A DNA stretch of 64,000 nucleotides from positions 1,102,098-1,166,097 of the forward strand of contig UESW01004078.1 of the NCBI GenBank assembly GCA_900491605.1, read 5' to 3'. The translations under genes were made by a program, and so were the position numbers. This DNA is from Calamus simplicifolius (lineage: Eukaryota > Streptophyta > Magnoliopsida > Arecales > Arecaceae). Shown here in pieces: positions 10,313 through 21,380 of the stretch (its first letter is position 1; each line of letters opens with the position of its first letter). A model generated the notes under the pieces. The model saw only the letters and a program-made list of their open reading frames with translations, was not told the origin of the DNA and made no database searches.

Positions 10313-11185
10313 ATGGCACCCAAACGCAGGGGATCCATGGTTGGTGGAGCGGTGACAACTGGGAAACGGACAGTGAGGCGTCCTGTGAGACAACCTTCAC
10401 CAAGCTCGTCATCCTCCTCGTCATCCACACCGAGCGCTGCTCCAAGCCCTTTCTCACCTCAAATCGACACTTTGGCAGGCCGTGTAATCACAATGGGTAG
10501 GAAAGTAGACTTTCATTTCTTTGAGGAAGAAGGTTTTACCATTGGGCGGCAGTTGATAGAACTAGGTTGGGATAAGGTATGTTCCCTTGATTTACCTACT
10601 TATCCAGCCCTAGTCAAGGAATTCTATTTCAATCTGTCTAGAGGAGATGGAGGAATAGTTAGTTCAGTAAGAGGGAAAAGGATTCATATAACTTCAGAAA
10701 TTTTAGGAAACCTTTTAGGGATTCCTATTACTGGGTTTGCTGGAAGCATTCACAGTGAAAGGTCAAATGCTTTATCAAGGATGCTAGGAAGGGAAGTAAC
10801 TGAATTTGAAGAAATTAGGGCAAACCAGTTGCCTCTTGAGTTAAGATTGATTCACAATATCTGTGGAAGGATTTTATTTCCCAAGACAGGCAGGTTTGAG
10901 TATGTCTCAGAGCAAGACAGTGTTATTATGGGCAGTGTTTTGATTGGTCAGCAAATTAATTTGGCTGGTATGATGGTCTGGTATATGGCGAAGGCAGGGA
11001 ATAAGAAAAGATCCACTTTACCCTATGGTATGATTTTAACTTTAGTATTCCAAAGCCAGGGTGTTGTCATTTCAGAAAATGAACCCAAAAAGAATTTAAG
11101 ACACATAGACTACTATAGTTTAGCAACTGAGCATAGAATGGGATTTGTGAAAAAGATGAAATTTGGGAAAGGAAAAGTCTCTTAG
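10313..11185 (+). CDS. Copia-A downstream ORF (SIRE extra/env-position protein)
   Basis: An uninterrupted 290-codon ORF downstream of pol, in the position where SIRE elements carry their additional ORF. The product starts with a basic, serine/proline-rich tail (residues 1-50: RRGS, a run of eight serines). A folded-looking domain follows with FHFFEEEGFTIGRQLIELGW, LVKEFYFNLS, GKRIHITSEILGNLLGIP and LIHNICGRILFPKTGRFEYV. This pattern matches what is annotated in plants as 'putative plant transposon protein' domain (recalled as PF20167, not checked). I see no signal peptide or clear transmembrane segment, so an envelope function is not supported here. It is intact while gag-pol is shattered. 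Further coiled-coil-like coding remnants continue to about 11700 in broken frames, so the ORF was probably once longer. Confidence 0.7.
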   Translation: MAPKRRGSMVGGAVTTGKRTVRRPVRQPSPSSSSSSSSTPSAAPSPFSPQIDTLAGRVITMGRKVDFHFFEEEGFTIGRQLIELGWDKVCSLDLPTYPALVKEFYFNLSRGDGGIVSSVRGKRIHITSEILGNLLGIPITGFAGSIHSERSNALSRMLGREVTEFEEIRANQLPLELRLIHNICGRILFPKTGRFEYVSEQDSVIMGSVLIGQQINLAGMMVWYMAKAGNKKRSTLPYGMILTLVFQSQGVVISENEPKKNLRHIDYYSLATEHRMGFVKKMKFGKGKVS

Positions 11186-12295
11186 ATGAAAGAGCTACTG
11201 ATGTTGGAGCTACAGCACCTTCTGAGGCAGGTCCTTCAGTGAGGCTTCCTTACCAGAACCTAGCAGATCATCACCACCACCGGCACCTACTTCCGTCCCT
11301 GCATCTGTACCAGTGTCTGTTCCTTTGTTGGTTTTTCTGATGTTCAGTTGGAGCAACTTAAAGGATTATTTAGCACTCACAAGAAGATGAAAACTGAATT
11401 TGATAATAGTTTGATGAATTTAAGAGAATGTTTTACTCTTTGGATGAGAGAGTTAGCAAAATTGAGTCCACCCTTGGAGCCTCGCAGAATCTTTGAAGAA
11501 TGATCTCAAGAATATTTTTGAAGAACTTAAAGAGATTGAAGGTGATTCAGAAACATATTCCAGATGCAATGCAGAGCTTCAAGACAAAATTGTTACTGCA
11601 TGTGCATTTGTTGATAGAAGACTGAAGGAATTTTAGAACTCAAAGTGAAGGAATGGGAAAAATAGTAGAAGAATTGCAAAGACTACCTAGAACTCATTTT
11701 TGATTATATTGTAATGAAGTTCCTTTGATGTTCTTAAAAGATGATTTTAGTTTAGTTTGATGTTGATTTACTTTTTACTAAAATTTTGATGTAATAAAGT
11801 TTGTTCTATGTAATATGATGTATGCTTGACTTTGTGAAGTATGTAATGAACTTTTTGATACTTAATGAATATCATTTGATCTTTGAATCATCTCTTAATT
11901 TTGTCATTTAATTTGAACTTCTTAACCTTTTTGTTGATTACAAAAAGGGGGAGAAGTATTTGATATATGTATATGCATTGGAACGAAGAAGTCAATTGAT
12001 ATTTAATTGACTGTATATAGGGAAAAGCTTAATTGACTTAAATTGATAATTCTATATGTACATTAAAAGGAAGAAGCTTAATTGACTTAATTTGATATGT
12101 ACATTTTAATTGGTATCAAACACTGAACACATGAGAAGTAATTGATAGTTGTATATGCGTTTACTGTTAAAGGAAGAAAATATGTTAAAATAAGTATCAT
12201 AGGGGGAGCTTACCTATGAGACCTAAATATTTGAGAAATTTGATTTGAAACTCTTATTGTTTAATCATGCATATACTCAATGTTTTATAATCATC
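11186..12295 (+). other. Copia-A 3' untranslated region with decayed ORF tail
   Basis: To about 11700 there are frameshifted remnants of the preceding ORF, including proline/valine-rich then helical segments. The rest is AT-rich non-coding. It includes an internal purine tract AAAAAGGGGGAGAAG at about 11941-11955 and an imperfect ~60 bp duplication of GAAGCTTAATTGACTTAA-type sequence around 11995-12110. Confidence 0.55.
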
Positions 12296-12308
12296 AAAAA
12301 GGGGAGAT
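12296..12308 (+). other. Copia-A polypurine tract
   Basis: AAAAAGGGGAGAT directly precedes the 3' LTR start TGTTGACCC, the expected site for plus-strand DNA priming. Confidence 0.85.
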
Positions 12309-13809
12309 TGTTGACCCAATTATTGATTTTGATGATTAACAAAAGACATGAGTATATTCACTATGTTTCTGACAGATTTAATAAGTGTTTCAGGACTAAA
12401 AATGTTTAATCAATCAAAAGGAATAAGTTTTGAATCAAATGTAAAGGAATTTTTTAAAGTTCAGAACTTAGAGTCGACACTCAAATAGTCAAGAGCCGAC
12501 CCCAAGGTGTATCAAAAGATTTCTGGATTTTTGGTACGGTCCGGAGTCGACACCCAGAGTTTCGGAGCCGACACCTAGAATTTGGGAGCTGGCACCTAAG
12601 AGTTCGGGAGCCGACACCTGAGTTTCTGAACCGACTCTAACTTGAGAACAGAAAACATGTTTTATGGACATTTCTGGAGCCGACACTCTTGGATTCCGGA
12701 GCCGACTCTCGAAAGCGACGAGCAAACACTTAACTTTCTCGGAGCCGACTCCTCAACAACTTTTTATTTGCTATTTTTGGACACCCGATCTGGAGCCGAC
12801 ACCTGAAAAGTTGGAGCCGACTCCAACCTGTCAGGAACGGATTTTTAATTGTCAGAACGGACTCCAACGGTAATATTTTTTTTACCTAATCTCTAACGGC
12901 TATTTTTTTGTATGTAGAAGTATCCAAGCATCTCATAAGCTATATTTTTTACCTAAACTTGGATTAAGAGACCTATAAAAAGGAAAAATCATCCATTTGA
13001 AAAAGTAGAGAACAGAGAGAGAAGAGACTGAAAAAAAAATCTGAAAAATCTTAAGAGAAAAATCAAAGAGGAAAAGACTCAAAGCTCAAATCCATCAATC
13101 CCAGAAAGTTCAAAGAGAAATCCACAAGCTTCTCAAGATCAAATCAAGGAGATTTTCAACGTTAGAAGAAAGAAAGCAAAGCCCAAATCCTCAACTTCTC
13201 AACTGCAACTTTTAGTAAAGAATCTGAGCTGAGGCCCTGATTCAATCTTTCAAAGGAGAAGAGGAAAAGAAGAAAAGCTTACTTTCAAAATGCTTCATTC
13301 AGGCTTTCCTATCCTTATTTATTTATTTGCATATTTGCTCATTTAAGGAGCTGTTTTGTATTCTAAACTATATTTTCCATTTGAGTTAGCTAATTCAATC
13401 AGGGGATTGAAATAGTGGAGGTAGTATACCTCGGGACAAGCTAAGGACAGCTTGTGTTTGGGTTTTGTGCTGGTGAGCCCGGTAAAACCAGCTGGGTTCG
13501 TTGTGATCCCAGGGGAAACAACAAGTTTTGAGTTGTGAGCTTGTAAAACAACTCGGCTGTAATCAAGTGGATTATAGTATGGGCCCAAGTGCTACTTGGG
13601 AGTGGATGTAGGTGTTGGATACACCGAACCACTATAAAATCTTTGTGTTTGTCGTTTTGTCTCTTTCTCTCTATCTCATTTATTTGTGCTCAACACTTAT
13701 CTATACATTGCACTTAAGCACTTTCATATCAGAGCACTTAGTTTTAAAGAGCTAATTTTTTTTAGAACCCAATTCACTCCCCCCTCTTGGGTTGCCATCT
13801 GGGCCAACA
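12309..13809 (+). repeat. Copia-A 3' LTR
   Basis: It runs from TGTTGACCC to GGGCCAACA (1501 bp) and matches the 5' LTR throughout, including the GCCGAC cluster (about 12472-12825), TATA box (about 12973), purine-rich leader and T-rich 3' part. The 54-bp length difference from the 5' copy comes from several small indels, many in homopolymers and in the motif cluster. Confidence 0.9.
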
Positions 13810-13814
13810 CACTG
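13810..13814. repeat. Target-site duplication CACTG of Copia-A (right copy)
   Basis: Matches 3955-3959 and abuts the LTR terminal CA at 13809. Confidence 0.9.
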
Positions 13815-14404
13815 GAATTAATTCATCCTTTCTTCTTTGCTGGAATTAATTCCTAACGTCCCCACCTCCATGTCATCGGTGAAGATGTTTTCTGAAGACG
13901 TTTCCGTGAAGTCACGCGGCTGGACCAGATCACCTGACTTCACGTCTTCACCGCACCTTCACGCTCCACGTCTTCACGTGGATCTTCTTCCCAGCCCTAC
14001 GTGAAGAGTCTCCACGTAACGAACGTGTTGACCGAAGACACTGTGAAGCCTTCCATAGCCTTCCCCATGCGACTCCTTCACATGGGCCGGAGACACCGTG
14101 AGACAAGGGCGGCAGGAGGGAGAGGAGGAGGATGAGAAGAAGATGATGAGAAAAAAATTATCTTGGAAGAAAAGAATCTGTTCTCTATTCCATCCAAACC
14201 CTAGCGACTAGAGTTTAAATACATCCACGACGTGGGCTAGGCCCAGACTCAACAAAAACTCCCATGGACTAACCCAATGAGATTAAACTAATCCCCAAGC
14301 CAGTGTACACCCATGACTTGATTTAATCTCAACCCTTGGACTCAAACCCAGCCCAATACAAGTTAGCCCCCCTGAGTCTTGATAGCACCACACCAGGTCC
14401 AACA
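13815..14404 (-). mobile_element. Copia-B 3' LTR, second segment
   Basis: This continues the LTR broken at 3959. Sequence from GGAATTA to the terminal GGTCCAACA aligns with about 17723-18248, including CGTCTTCACGTGGATC, the GTGTTGACCGAAGACAC block and CTCTATTCCATCCAAACC. Joined across the insertion the LTR is about 815 bp, against 752 bp for the other copy. Confidence 0.85.
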
Positions 14405-14420
14405 ATCTCCACCTTGGTAC
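14405..14420 (-). other. Copia-B polypurine tract
   Basis: On the minus strand CCAAGGTGGAGATTG lies directly before the 3' LTR start (TGGACC, originally TG at 14404). It is the standard copia PPT arrangement and fixes the element's orientation. Confidence 0.7.
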
Positions 14421-15000
14421 TTTCAAGGCCTCAGCACATCTACCGTGTCCATCAGCTGCAATTCCTACGAAAGTTGTCCCGTGAAAAAACCTTGGTCAAT
14501 GTATTGCTGGGTTCTCCTTAGCACGTACCTTCTCCTTGGCATGTACCTTCACCAGCTCCACTCCACCTTCTTCCACAATCTCTGTAGTCGAAGCCTTCCC
14601 TCCAAAAGTATCCTCTGGCCACTAGTCCTGCCTTGTACCTGATACCTCCTTGCTTTGAAGGCCCTTTCTTGCACTGATAAACCCATTTGCAATCAATGGG
14701 TTTCTTTCTTGTGGCAGCTGGACCACCTGCACGTGCCAGTCCTGTAGAGAGACTGCATCTCCTCTGCCATAACCTACATTTCCTGCCATAGCCTGGACCC
14801 ACCTATCTCTGTCATGGCTGTCCTGGCTCTCCACAACCTCCTCATAGGTGTAAAGGTCTCCATTCGCTGTCACCAAGGCATATAACATCGAATCCTCGAA
14901 GCCGTATCGAACTGGTTGTCGCACGTTTCTCCTGGGCCTATGCAGTGCGATCCCAGTATTAGTCCCCTACCTAGCTGCATCCTCTTGAGTCCTCTGCTCA
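14421..15000 (-). pseudogene. Copia-B RT N-terminal fragment (rest of RT and RNase H deleted)
   Basis: The minus strand shows the RT entry region: a YEEVVESQDSHDRDRWVQAM block (about 14850-14790) and CKWVYQCKKG (about 14694-14665), then ARGYFWREGFDY near 14600. Less than 200 bp later the PPT and LTR begin. The catalytic YVDD region and all of RNase H are therefore absent. The element could only have moved with enzymes supplied in trans, or the deletion happened after insertion. Confidence 0.75.
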
Positions 15001-15135
15001 GCTGCATTCTGCTAAATTCCTGGCTTTTGACCCCTCTATCAGTCTTCTCCACCTAAATCCAAATCCTCCTAGTCCACTAGCAAATGGCATAACTGTGTAG
15101 GAGGTCATCTGACTAGTGTTACCGTGTTCCACCTC

Positions 15136-16060
15136 TTATAGTCCCTGCTGTGCATCTGTACCATCTTTGCCATAAAGGATCGAGCTCTCATCGAAGGTTA
15201 CATCCCTGCTGATGACAACCTTCTTTTCCAAGGGGTCCCACAAACGATACCCCTTGATTCCATGCGGGTAGCCCAGGAATATCATCTTCTTAGACCTGGC
15301 ATCCAACTTACTCCGCTCCCCAGCACCAACATGCACATATGCCGTGCATCCAAACACCCTCAGATGGTTCAGGTTTGCCTTCCATCCAGACCATATCTCC
15401 TCTGGAATGCCTCCATCCAACCTGGTATGCGGTGATCGATTAACCAAGTAGCTAGCTGTACCTACTGTGTCAACCCAGAACATCTTTGGAAGCCCTGCCT
15501 GCAGCCTCAAGCACCTTGCTTTTTCCAATAGTGTTCTGTTTATTCTCTCAGCCACCCCTTCCTATTGAGAAGTTTCCATTACCGAGAAGTGCCTTTTGAT
15601 GCCCCACTCCTCACAAAATCTCTGTAACTTCCTGCTGGTGTATTCCCCACCACTGTCTAACCTCAAATACTTCACACTCCTACTCTGCTCCTTCTCCACC
15701 TCAACCTTTCAGATTCTGAACTTGGTGAGACCTCTGATTTCTTCTTCATGAAGTAGATCCACTGCTTTTCTGAGAAATCATTTATCAAGGTAAAGAAGTA
15801 TCTGGTCCCATTCCTTACAGAAACCGGGCTGGTCCCCAGACATACATATATACTAACTCCAGGGGTTATGCACTCCTAGCTGTGCTTACCAAGAACTGCA
15901 CACTCCTCTGCTTCCTCATCTGACATGGCTCACAGATCTCCATGACTCCACCACTCAGGTCTGGAAGTAGTCCTCTCTTGCTCAGTTCTTTCATCCCCCT
16001 GTCTCCCATGTGGCCTAGGCGGTAGTGCCACATCCTGTACACATCCCTAGGATCCTGTTC
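15136..16060 (-). pseudogene. Copia-B integrase region
   Basis: The zinc-finger part is seen as WHYRLGHMGDRGMKELSKRG (about 16039-15980) and CEPCQMRKQRSVQF (about 15940-15900). The C-terminal part is AERINRTLLEKARCLRLQAG (about 15553-15495), FWVDTVGTASYLVNRSP and FGCTAYVHV, with YPHGIKGYRLWDP near 15265. The central catalytic segment (about 15560-15860) is decayed by frame changes. The lineage looks Tork-like from the pre-integrase wording; this is not certain. Confidence 0.75.
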
Positions 16061-16369
16061 CACAGCTGCTGCCTCAGATTTTTCTTTCAGCACAGAGCCC
16101 TCCAACCTGTATAGGTTGTTCTCCAGCTTTCTCCCTCTCATCACTACCATAACTCCATTGGAGATGTTCAGAACTCCACTCCTGGCATGACTGCTGAAGT
16201 TGTATCCAGTCTGCTCCAGGTACCCCAGTAACACCAGATTCTTCTTGAGTTCTGGGACATGCTTCACGCTGGTAAGAGTACGCACCATGCTATCAAACAT
16301 CCTCACCCTTACTGTGCCAATCCCTGCCACCTTGCAAGGGTGATCATCTCCAAGAGTCACACACCCCTC

Positions 16370-17255
16370 ATCAACCTCTGTGTAAGTACTGAACCACGAC
16401 CGGTTGGGAGTGTAATGATGAGAACAGCTGAATCCAAGGTCCACATCTCTGTGCTATGTCTGTGACCATCTGATACCACCAAGAGATCATCTCCACCTCC
16501 TGTCCTACAACTGTACTCACAGACTCAGATCCTCCCTTGTCTCCCTTTTTCAACTTAGGACAATCCCTTTTAAAATGTTCTACCTTACCACACTTGTAGC
16601 ACTTAGCCTTCTTGGACTGTAACCGTCCCTAAGCCTGCTCCTATCCTTGCCTTTGCCTGACCTTTCCCCAACTGATAGACCTTCCTGGGGAACAGCTTCC
16701 TTGGTCATCCTCTCCCTGCTCATTCGTTTGAAGCACCGAGATAATATCTTCATAGAACAATGTCTCCTTCCCGTAAAGCAGCATCGTGACCAATGAGTCG
16801 TGTGATATGGGCAGCGAACACAATAGCAAAAGTGACTTATCTTCCTCCTCCATCTTGACCCCGATATTCAACAATTCATTGCTCACCTGGTCGAACACCT
16901 GGATTGGCCCAACATCTCCACCTTCTGACATCCGAAGGCTGTAGATATGCTTCTTCAACATCAACTTGTTGCACATATTCTTCCCCATATAGAGGGCTTG
17001 CAACTTCGACCAAAGTCCCTTCGGGGTCTTCTCCTCCAGCACTGAATAAAGGATTGAATCCGATAGACATCCCCTGATCATTGAACATGCCTTCTTTTCT
17101 AGCAACATCCACTGCTTATTTGTCATCCCATCTGATCTTTCCTCAAAGCCAGATCTAAACCCAATTGCACAAGAAGATCCTCTACCCGGACTTTCCACAT
17201 GGAGAAATTTTCTTCCATCAAACTTTTCAAAATCTATTTTTATGCTACTACCCAT
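16370..17255 (-). pseudogene. Copia-B gag and protease start
   Basis: Gag probably starts at 17255 (MGSSIKIDFEKFDGRKF) and shows the usual copia helices: LLEKKACSMIRGCLSDSIL, LWSKLQALYMGKNMCNKLML and LLLLCSLPISHDSLVTMLL (about 17110-16770). A CCHC knuckle CYKCGKVEHFKRDCPKL lies at about 16605-16553. The protease region follows with SCSHHYTPNRSWF (about 16431-16393). There are frame changes after about 16690 and around 16480. The decay matches an old insertion. Confidence 0.8.
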
Positions 17256-17478
17256 GGCGAGAGATCTCAACCAAAATAAAAATAGCATGAAAATAAATTT
17301 TAGAAAATTAAAAGTACCTTGATGGACTTGTTAAAATTGTTTCAACCCTTTGAAGATCTCCAAATTCATTCCTTTAAGATCTCCAAACAACTTCTTGTTG
17401 TTTCTGAACCAACCAGACTCGTTCCTGAACCAGGCTATAAGATCTCCAAACAACTACTTCTTGTTTCTGATTTCTGAA

Positions 17479-17494
17479 CCAGGCTCTGATACCA
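17479..17494 (-). other. Copia-B primer-binding site
   Basis: On the minus strand TGGTATCAGAGCCTGG lies three bases inside the 5' LTR end, complementary to initiator-Met tRNA. With the PPT at 14405 this shows the element reads right to left. Confidence 0.88.
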
Positions 17495-17496
17495 CT

Positions 17497-18248
17497 TGTT
17501 GGAGTTTAGTCCTTGATGAACAACAGTGGGATTCCTCGTTGAACAAGAACCAAGGATTTCTAATCCTGTTACCAACGATCAGATTCGTTCCTTTGAACTA
17601 GAGTTCAAACCACCACAACCCTTCTTACTTCCTAAGGATTTTTAGTTTAATAAAAATCCGATTCAAAGAACAGCCCCTCTTCTTGAGAAGGGATTTTATT
17701 GGCGCTAGAATTAATTGCACTGGAATTAGATCACCTGCTTCATGAAGTCTTCACCTGGCTTCACGTCTTCACCTTACCTTCACGCTCCACGTCTTTACGT
17801 GGATCTTCTTCCCAGCCCCACGTGAAGAGTCTCCACGTAACGAACGTGAAGAGTCTCCACGTAACGAACAACGTGTTGACCGAAGACACTGTGAAGCCTT
17901 CCGTAGCCTTCCCCATGTGACACCTTCATGTGGGCCGGAGACACCGTAGACAAGGATGACAGAGGGAGAGGAGGAGGATGAGAAGAAGAAGATTAGAGAA
18001 AATTTATCTTGAAAGAAAAAATCTGTTCTCTATTCCATCCAAACCCCAGCGACTAGAGTTTAAATACATCCACGAGGTGGGTCAGACCCAAACTCAATAA
18101 AAACTCCCATGGACTAACCCAATGAGATTAAACTAATCCCCAAGCCTGTGTACACCCGTGACTTGATTTAATCTTAACCCTTGAACTCAAACCCAGCCCA
18201 ATACAAGTTAGCTCCCTGGGCCTTAATAGCACCTCACCAAGCCCAACA
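17497..18248 (-). mobile_element. Copia-B 5' LTR
   Basis: A 752 bp LTR; on the plus strand it starts TGTTGGAGTTTAG and ends GCCCAACA. It is the uninterrupted partner of 3735-3959 plus 13815-14404, and holds the single CACTG that served as Copia-A's target in the other copy. It contains a tandem pair of GTGAAGAGTCTCCACGTAAC (about 17821-17862) that is single in the other LTR. Confidence 0.88.
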
Positions 18249-18253
18249 TTGTG
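18249..18253. repeat. Target-site duplication TTGTG of Copia-B (right copy)
   Basis: Identical to 3730-3734 and directly outside the LTR end at 18248. Confidence 0.85.
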
Positions 18254-19880
18254 GGAATACCTCACAGCTTTAGGTGTAAGCTCCCTTGAGTTCTGGTACA
18301 ATTCCGCTAGAATGAGCTGAAAAGGTAGTGATATAATTTAGTGCAACCCTCAATGCAAGCCATGCTGCGGTGATCTCAATGGATGGAACCAAGGCCTTGG
18401 ATCGAGGAGTAGCTCCAGCGAAGAGGAATCGTCCTGAACTGTCGCGAATAAGAAATCCAGCCCTTGCTGAAGTATTATGCACTAAGCTATCAAAATTGAT
18501 CTTAAGATCTTTTGGTTGAGACGGTAATCATGAAACAAGTTGTTGAAAAGGCGGAAAGGAATGTACTTGTTGTGCATGTACTCTATGGATGGGTGATAGG
18601 CTTGCCAGCATATTCTTTTGAGGTTGTGCATGTACTCTATGGATAGGTGATAGGCTTGCCAGCATATTCTCATAGGAATAAGCTGTATATCTCGGAATAA
18701 GAGATCATTCCTTCCTTTCCAAGTCAGCCAAAGAAAATGAATTAGAAAGGGTCGCATGAATAGGTCATCAGGCAAACCTGTTGTCCCAGGAAGTAAATCG
18801 TGGACTTGTTGCGAGGAAGTAATGTGCTGCAGTGGAGGATGTCCATCCCAAATTTGTTTAGGGAATGGGCAATCAAAGAAAAGATGTTCCAGGCTTTCTG
18901 GTTCAGCATGACATCTACAAGATGTGGGATCAAGAGTATTTATTCTTGCAGCCGAGAGGGAGGAGGATGGGAGTGCTCTGTGACTAATCTTCCAGAGAAA
19001 ACATAGAACTCTCTTTAAGGCAGGCAGCTTCAATAATTTACAGAAATTGGAAGAAAGTAAAGAACAAAACTATTGAGCGAAGCATAGCCCCCAACAAAGA
19101 ATAACAGTGTGATTAGCATCTATAATTGGTGTAGCACAGATTTCTTCAACAATGCTTCGTGGAAAACATCTATAAAGCAAGTCTAAATTCCATTCACCTT
19201 CATATGATAAAAGATAATGGACAGTGGATAAACGGGAGACTAATTGAGTATCACATTCAATGAGCCTTTTATTCAAAGGAATATGTGAGAACCACAGTTC
19301 AGTGAGAATGTTAATAGTTTGTCCACTTCCAATAGACCATATCAATTTTCCATCAATACTAGAGGAGGCCTGACAGATAGCTTTCTAAACAGGAGAAGAG
19401 CTCCAAGGTGGTATATAGAGGGACCAGTCAAAGTGGAAATTGATTTGGCATTAATGAACTTCCCAAGGAGTCTATCTCGATGAATAATTAGTCTCACTGC
19501 ACCCTTAGTAGTGCCCTCCACCATTCTTGAGATCTAGGAATTCCCACCCCTCCTGCCTTCTGTTCTTTACAAATTTTCTCTCCAGCAGTAGTATGAAAAG
19601 ATCAGCTTCCTTGATGATGTCCTTAAAGAAAGTCCCTTATGGTCTTTTTGAAGTCTTGAAACTCCTCGGAAGTGCTGTATGTGCAGCAATATAATGGGTA
19701 AGTGAGGTAACGGACAAAGGATTATAGTTAGTAATGTATGTTGTCCTGCCAGAGATAGAGCTTTTCACTTCCAGACCTCCAATTTCACTAAAATTTTTTC
19801 CTTCAATTCCTGAATATCAGCAGCCTTTCTGAGATCAAAGCTGTATGGTCTCACAAAAGTGTGCTAAGTATGCTCTGAAT
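18249..19880 (-). mobile_element. LINE (L1-type) body: RT C-terminus, zinc-knuckle and RNase H
   Basis: Reading right to left, RT C-terminal sequence resembles the L-x-W-K-x-K-x-LSLAGR-x-TL motif of plant L1 elements (KLEVWK, LSLAGQHTLL; about 19800-19730). Linker blocks follow. Then comes the zf-RVT domain (LPALKRVLCFLWKISHRALP and CRCHAEPESLEHLFFDCPFP; about 19025-18840). The RNase H start is SARAGFLIRDSSGRFLFAGA and EITAAWLALRVALNYI (about 18470-18320). The domain is completed at 3734-3620. The endonuclease and most of RT are missing, consistent with 5' truncation. The 5' limit near 19880 is approximate. Confidence 0.8.
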
Positions 19881-21380
19881 ATGACAACTTTAGCATATAA
19901 TTGAATGGCAAACTTCTGCAATTATCAATGCACAGATGTTCTTTAGTTTCTAATGAGACTTACCATTGGTCTGCCCTCTTTGTTATGTAATTAGCTCACG
20001 ACTCAACCAGGCCTCTATGATCTGATGTTGACCGTGGTTTTCTCATTGTATGTCCTGTAGCATGGTTCATTCTCTGTTATGTTATCCTGCTGAACAAAGC
20101 CATCATTATTATTCTTTACTGTAATGATAAGAGGGGCATAGAGCAAAAGAATTGAATAAATTTACCATAGAAATCTGATGATCATATTCAATACATAGGA
20201 ATCATCATATCAGCTGGATTTGTACTGATTCAACCCTGCCTTGGAATTGCATTCAAAATTTCATTTGTTTCTCCTGCCATAAGCACTAAAGAATACTTGC
20301 AAGAAATCTTGTGCCTAATCCCGTTCTCTTGGACACCCACGACAAAAAGTAGGAAAAGGGTTAGGGTTCCCTCGAACAAGTTTTGCCATTGACCAAAATA
20401 AAAGTAACTATCAATCTTAAAACTCTCAAACAAAGCAGCTGGAGACAGCATCTGCTCATGAACGATCACTCACATGGACTAATTGGATTTCAAGCACTTG
20501 CATGGGATTCTAGACCTGATGAGTGGATCCAGGTCATAAAATTTTGTATTCTTGCTGAGGACTGATTCTTTTTTTTTTTTTTTTGGGTCTAAAATTTTGT
20601 ATTTTGTTGATTGCAATACTTCTGCTCCAGTTCACACAGGTTATTAGCTCTTCTCCCTATTTTGCTCCACAGAATCCCCCAAGTACGCCTCTTTGGCTGC
20701 ATCTATTTCAATCACTCACACAACATTTGGACACATTTACTTCCTAAGTCACATAGCTTTACTTGTATCCTACTAAGTAAATTTTTCATGATTATGTTCT
20801 TCATAGATATTTGCTTCCAAAAACAAGGAGAGGGTTAAACAGCAAAAGATCCTCTATGCATGACTCTGAAAACTGAACAATTTTCACTCAAGAATTTTTT
20901 TGACCTCCAGCACCTCTACTAATATACATTAAAGCAAATACGAGTCCCCTTTATTCAGAGAGGTTGCTTTTGGTTGTTTTGCTGCACATGGTCAACCCAT
21001 TTGCCTTATCAGCAATATCACAAGACATAAATATACTACTTTATTCAGTGTTTTCTGTAGTTGTATTCAAAATTTCAAGATACTACCAATATGTTGTGCA
21101 AAGGAGCTCCTTATTCTTTATCGTTAAATTGCTATTGAGTATGGAATCAGAATGTATCTAAAGGTAGCGTGTGTGTGTGTATATATTCAAATTTTGAATA
21201 ACAGAGCCAAGCTTATAGCAAGAAAAGCATCCGATTGTCCTTGTAAAAAATTTACATATTTTTTCCAAGTCCAAATCAAATAATCAAAGCAAAAAGGAGG
21301 ACTTGACATAGAAGTAAGCGAAAACAGAGTAAAAGGAAAGGAGTCCAAACAAGTCATCGCCGGGAAAACCACAGAGTCGG
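19881..21380. other. Intergenic, no gene seen
   Basis: AT-rich sequence between the LINE and the uL10c gene. There is a T-rich run at about 20568-20584 and a short GT/AT repeat at about 21167-21185. The part next to 21380 is probably the 3' UTR of the uL10c gene. No coding or RNA gene is recognised. Confidence 0.6.

Larger units (their letters stand above)
3960..13809 (+). mobile_element. Copia-A: complete SIRE-lineage Ty1/copia retrotransposon
   Basis: A 9.85 kb element with two LTRs (3960-5514 and 12309-13809), an initiator-Met primer-binding site, gag, protease, integrase, RT and RNase H in copia order, a second ORF downstream of pol, a polypurine tract and a 5-bp TSD (CACTG). The long LTRs and extra downstream ORF fit the SIRE/Maximus lineage. 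Gag-pol carries many frameshifts and stops, so this copy is not autonomous. Over the first ~175 bp the two LTRs differ at about seven positions, which makes this insertion younger than the Copia-B that hosts it. Confidence 0.92.

Noticed and set aside
10313..11185. Retroviral-type envelope glycoprotein
   Set aside because: The position matches the SIRE extra ORF, but I see no signal peptide, transmembrane anchor or cysteine pattern that would support envelope function.
18249..19033. A host RNase H or zinc-finger gene
   Set aside because: The zf-RVT and RNase H order with RT C-terminal motifs upstream, and an A-tail at the other side of the insertion, identify a LINE.
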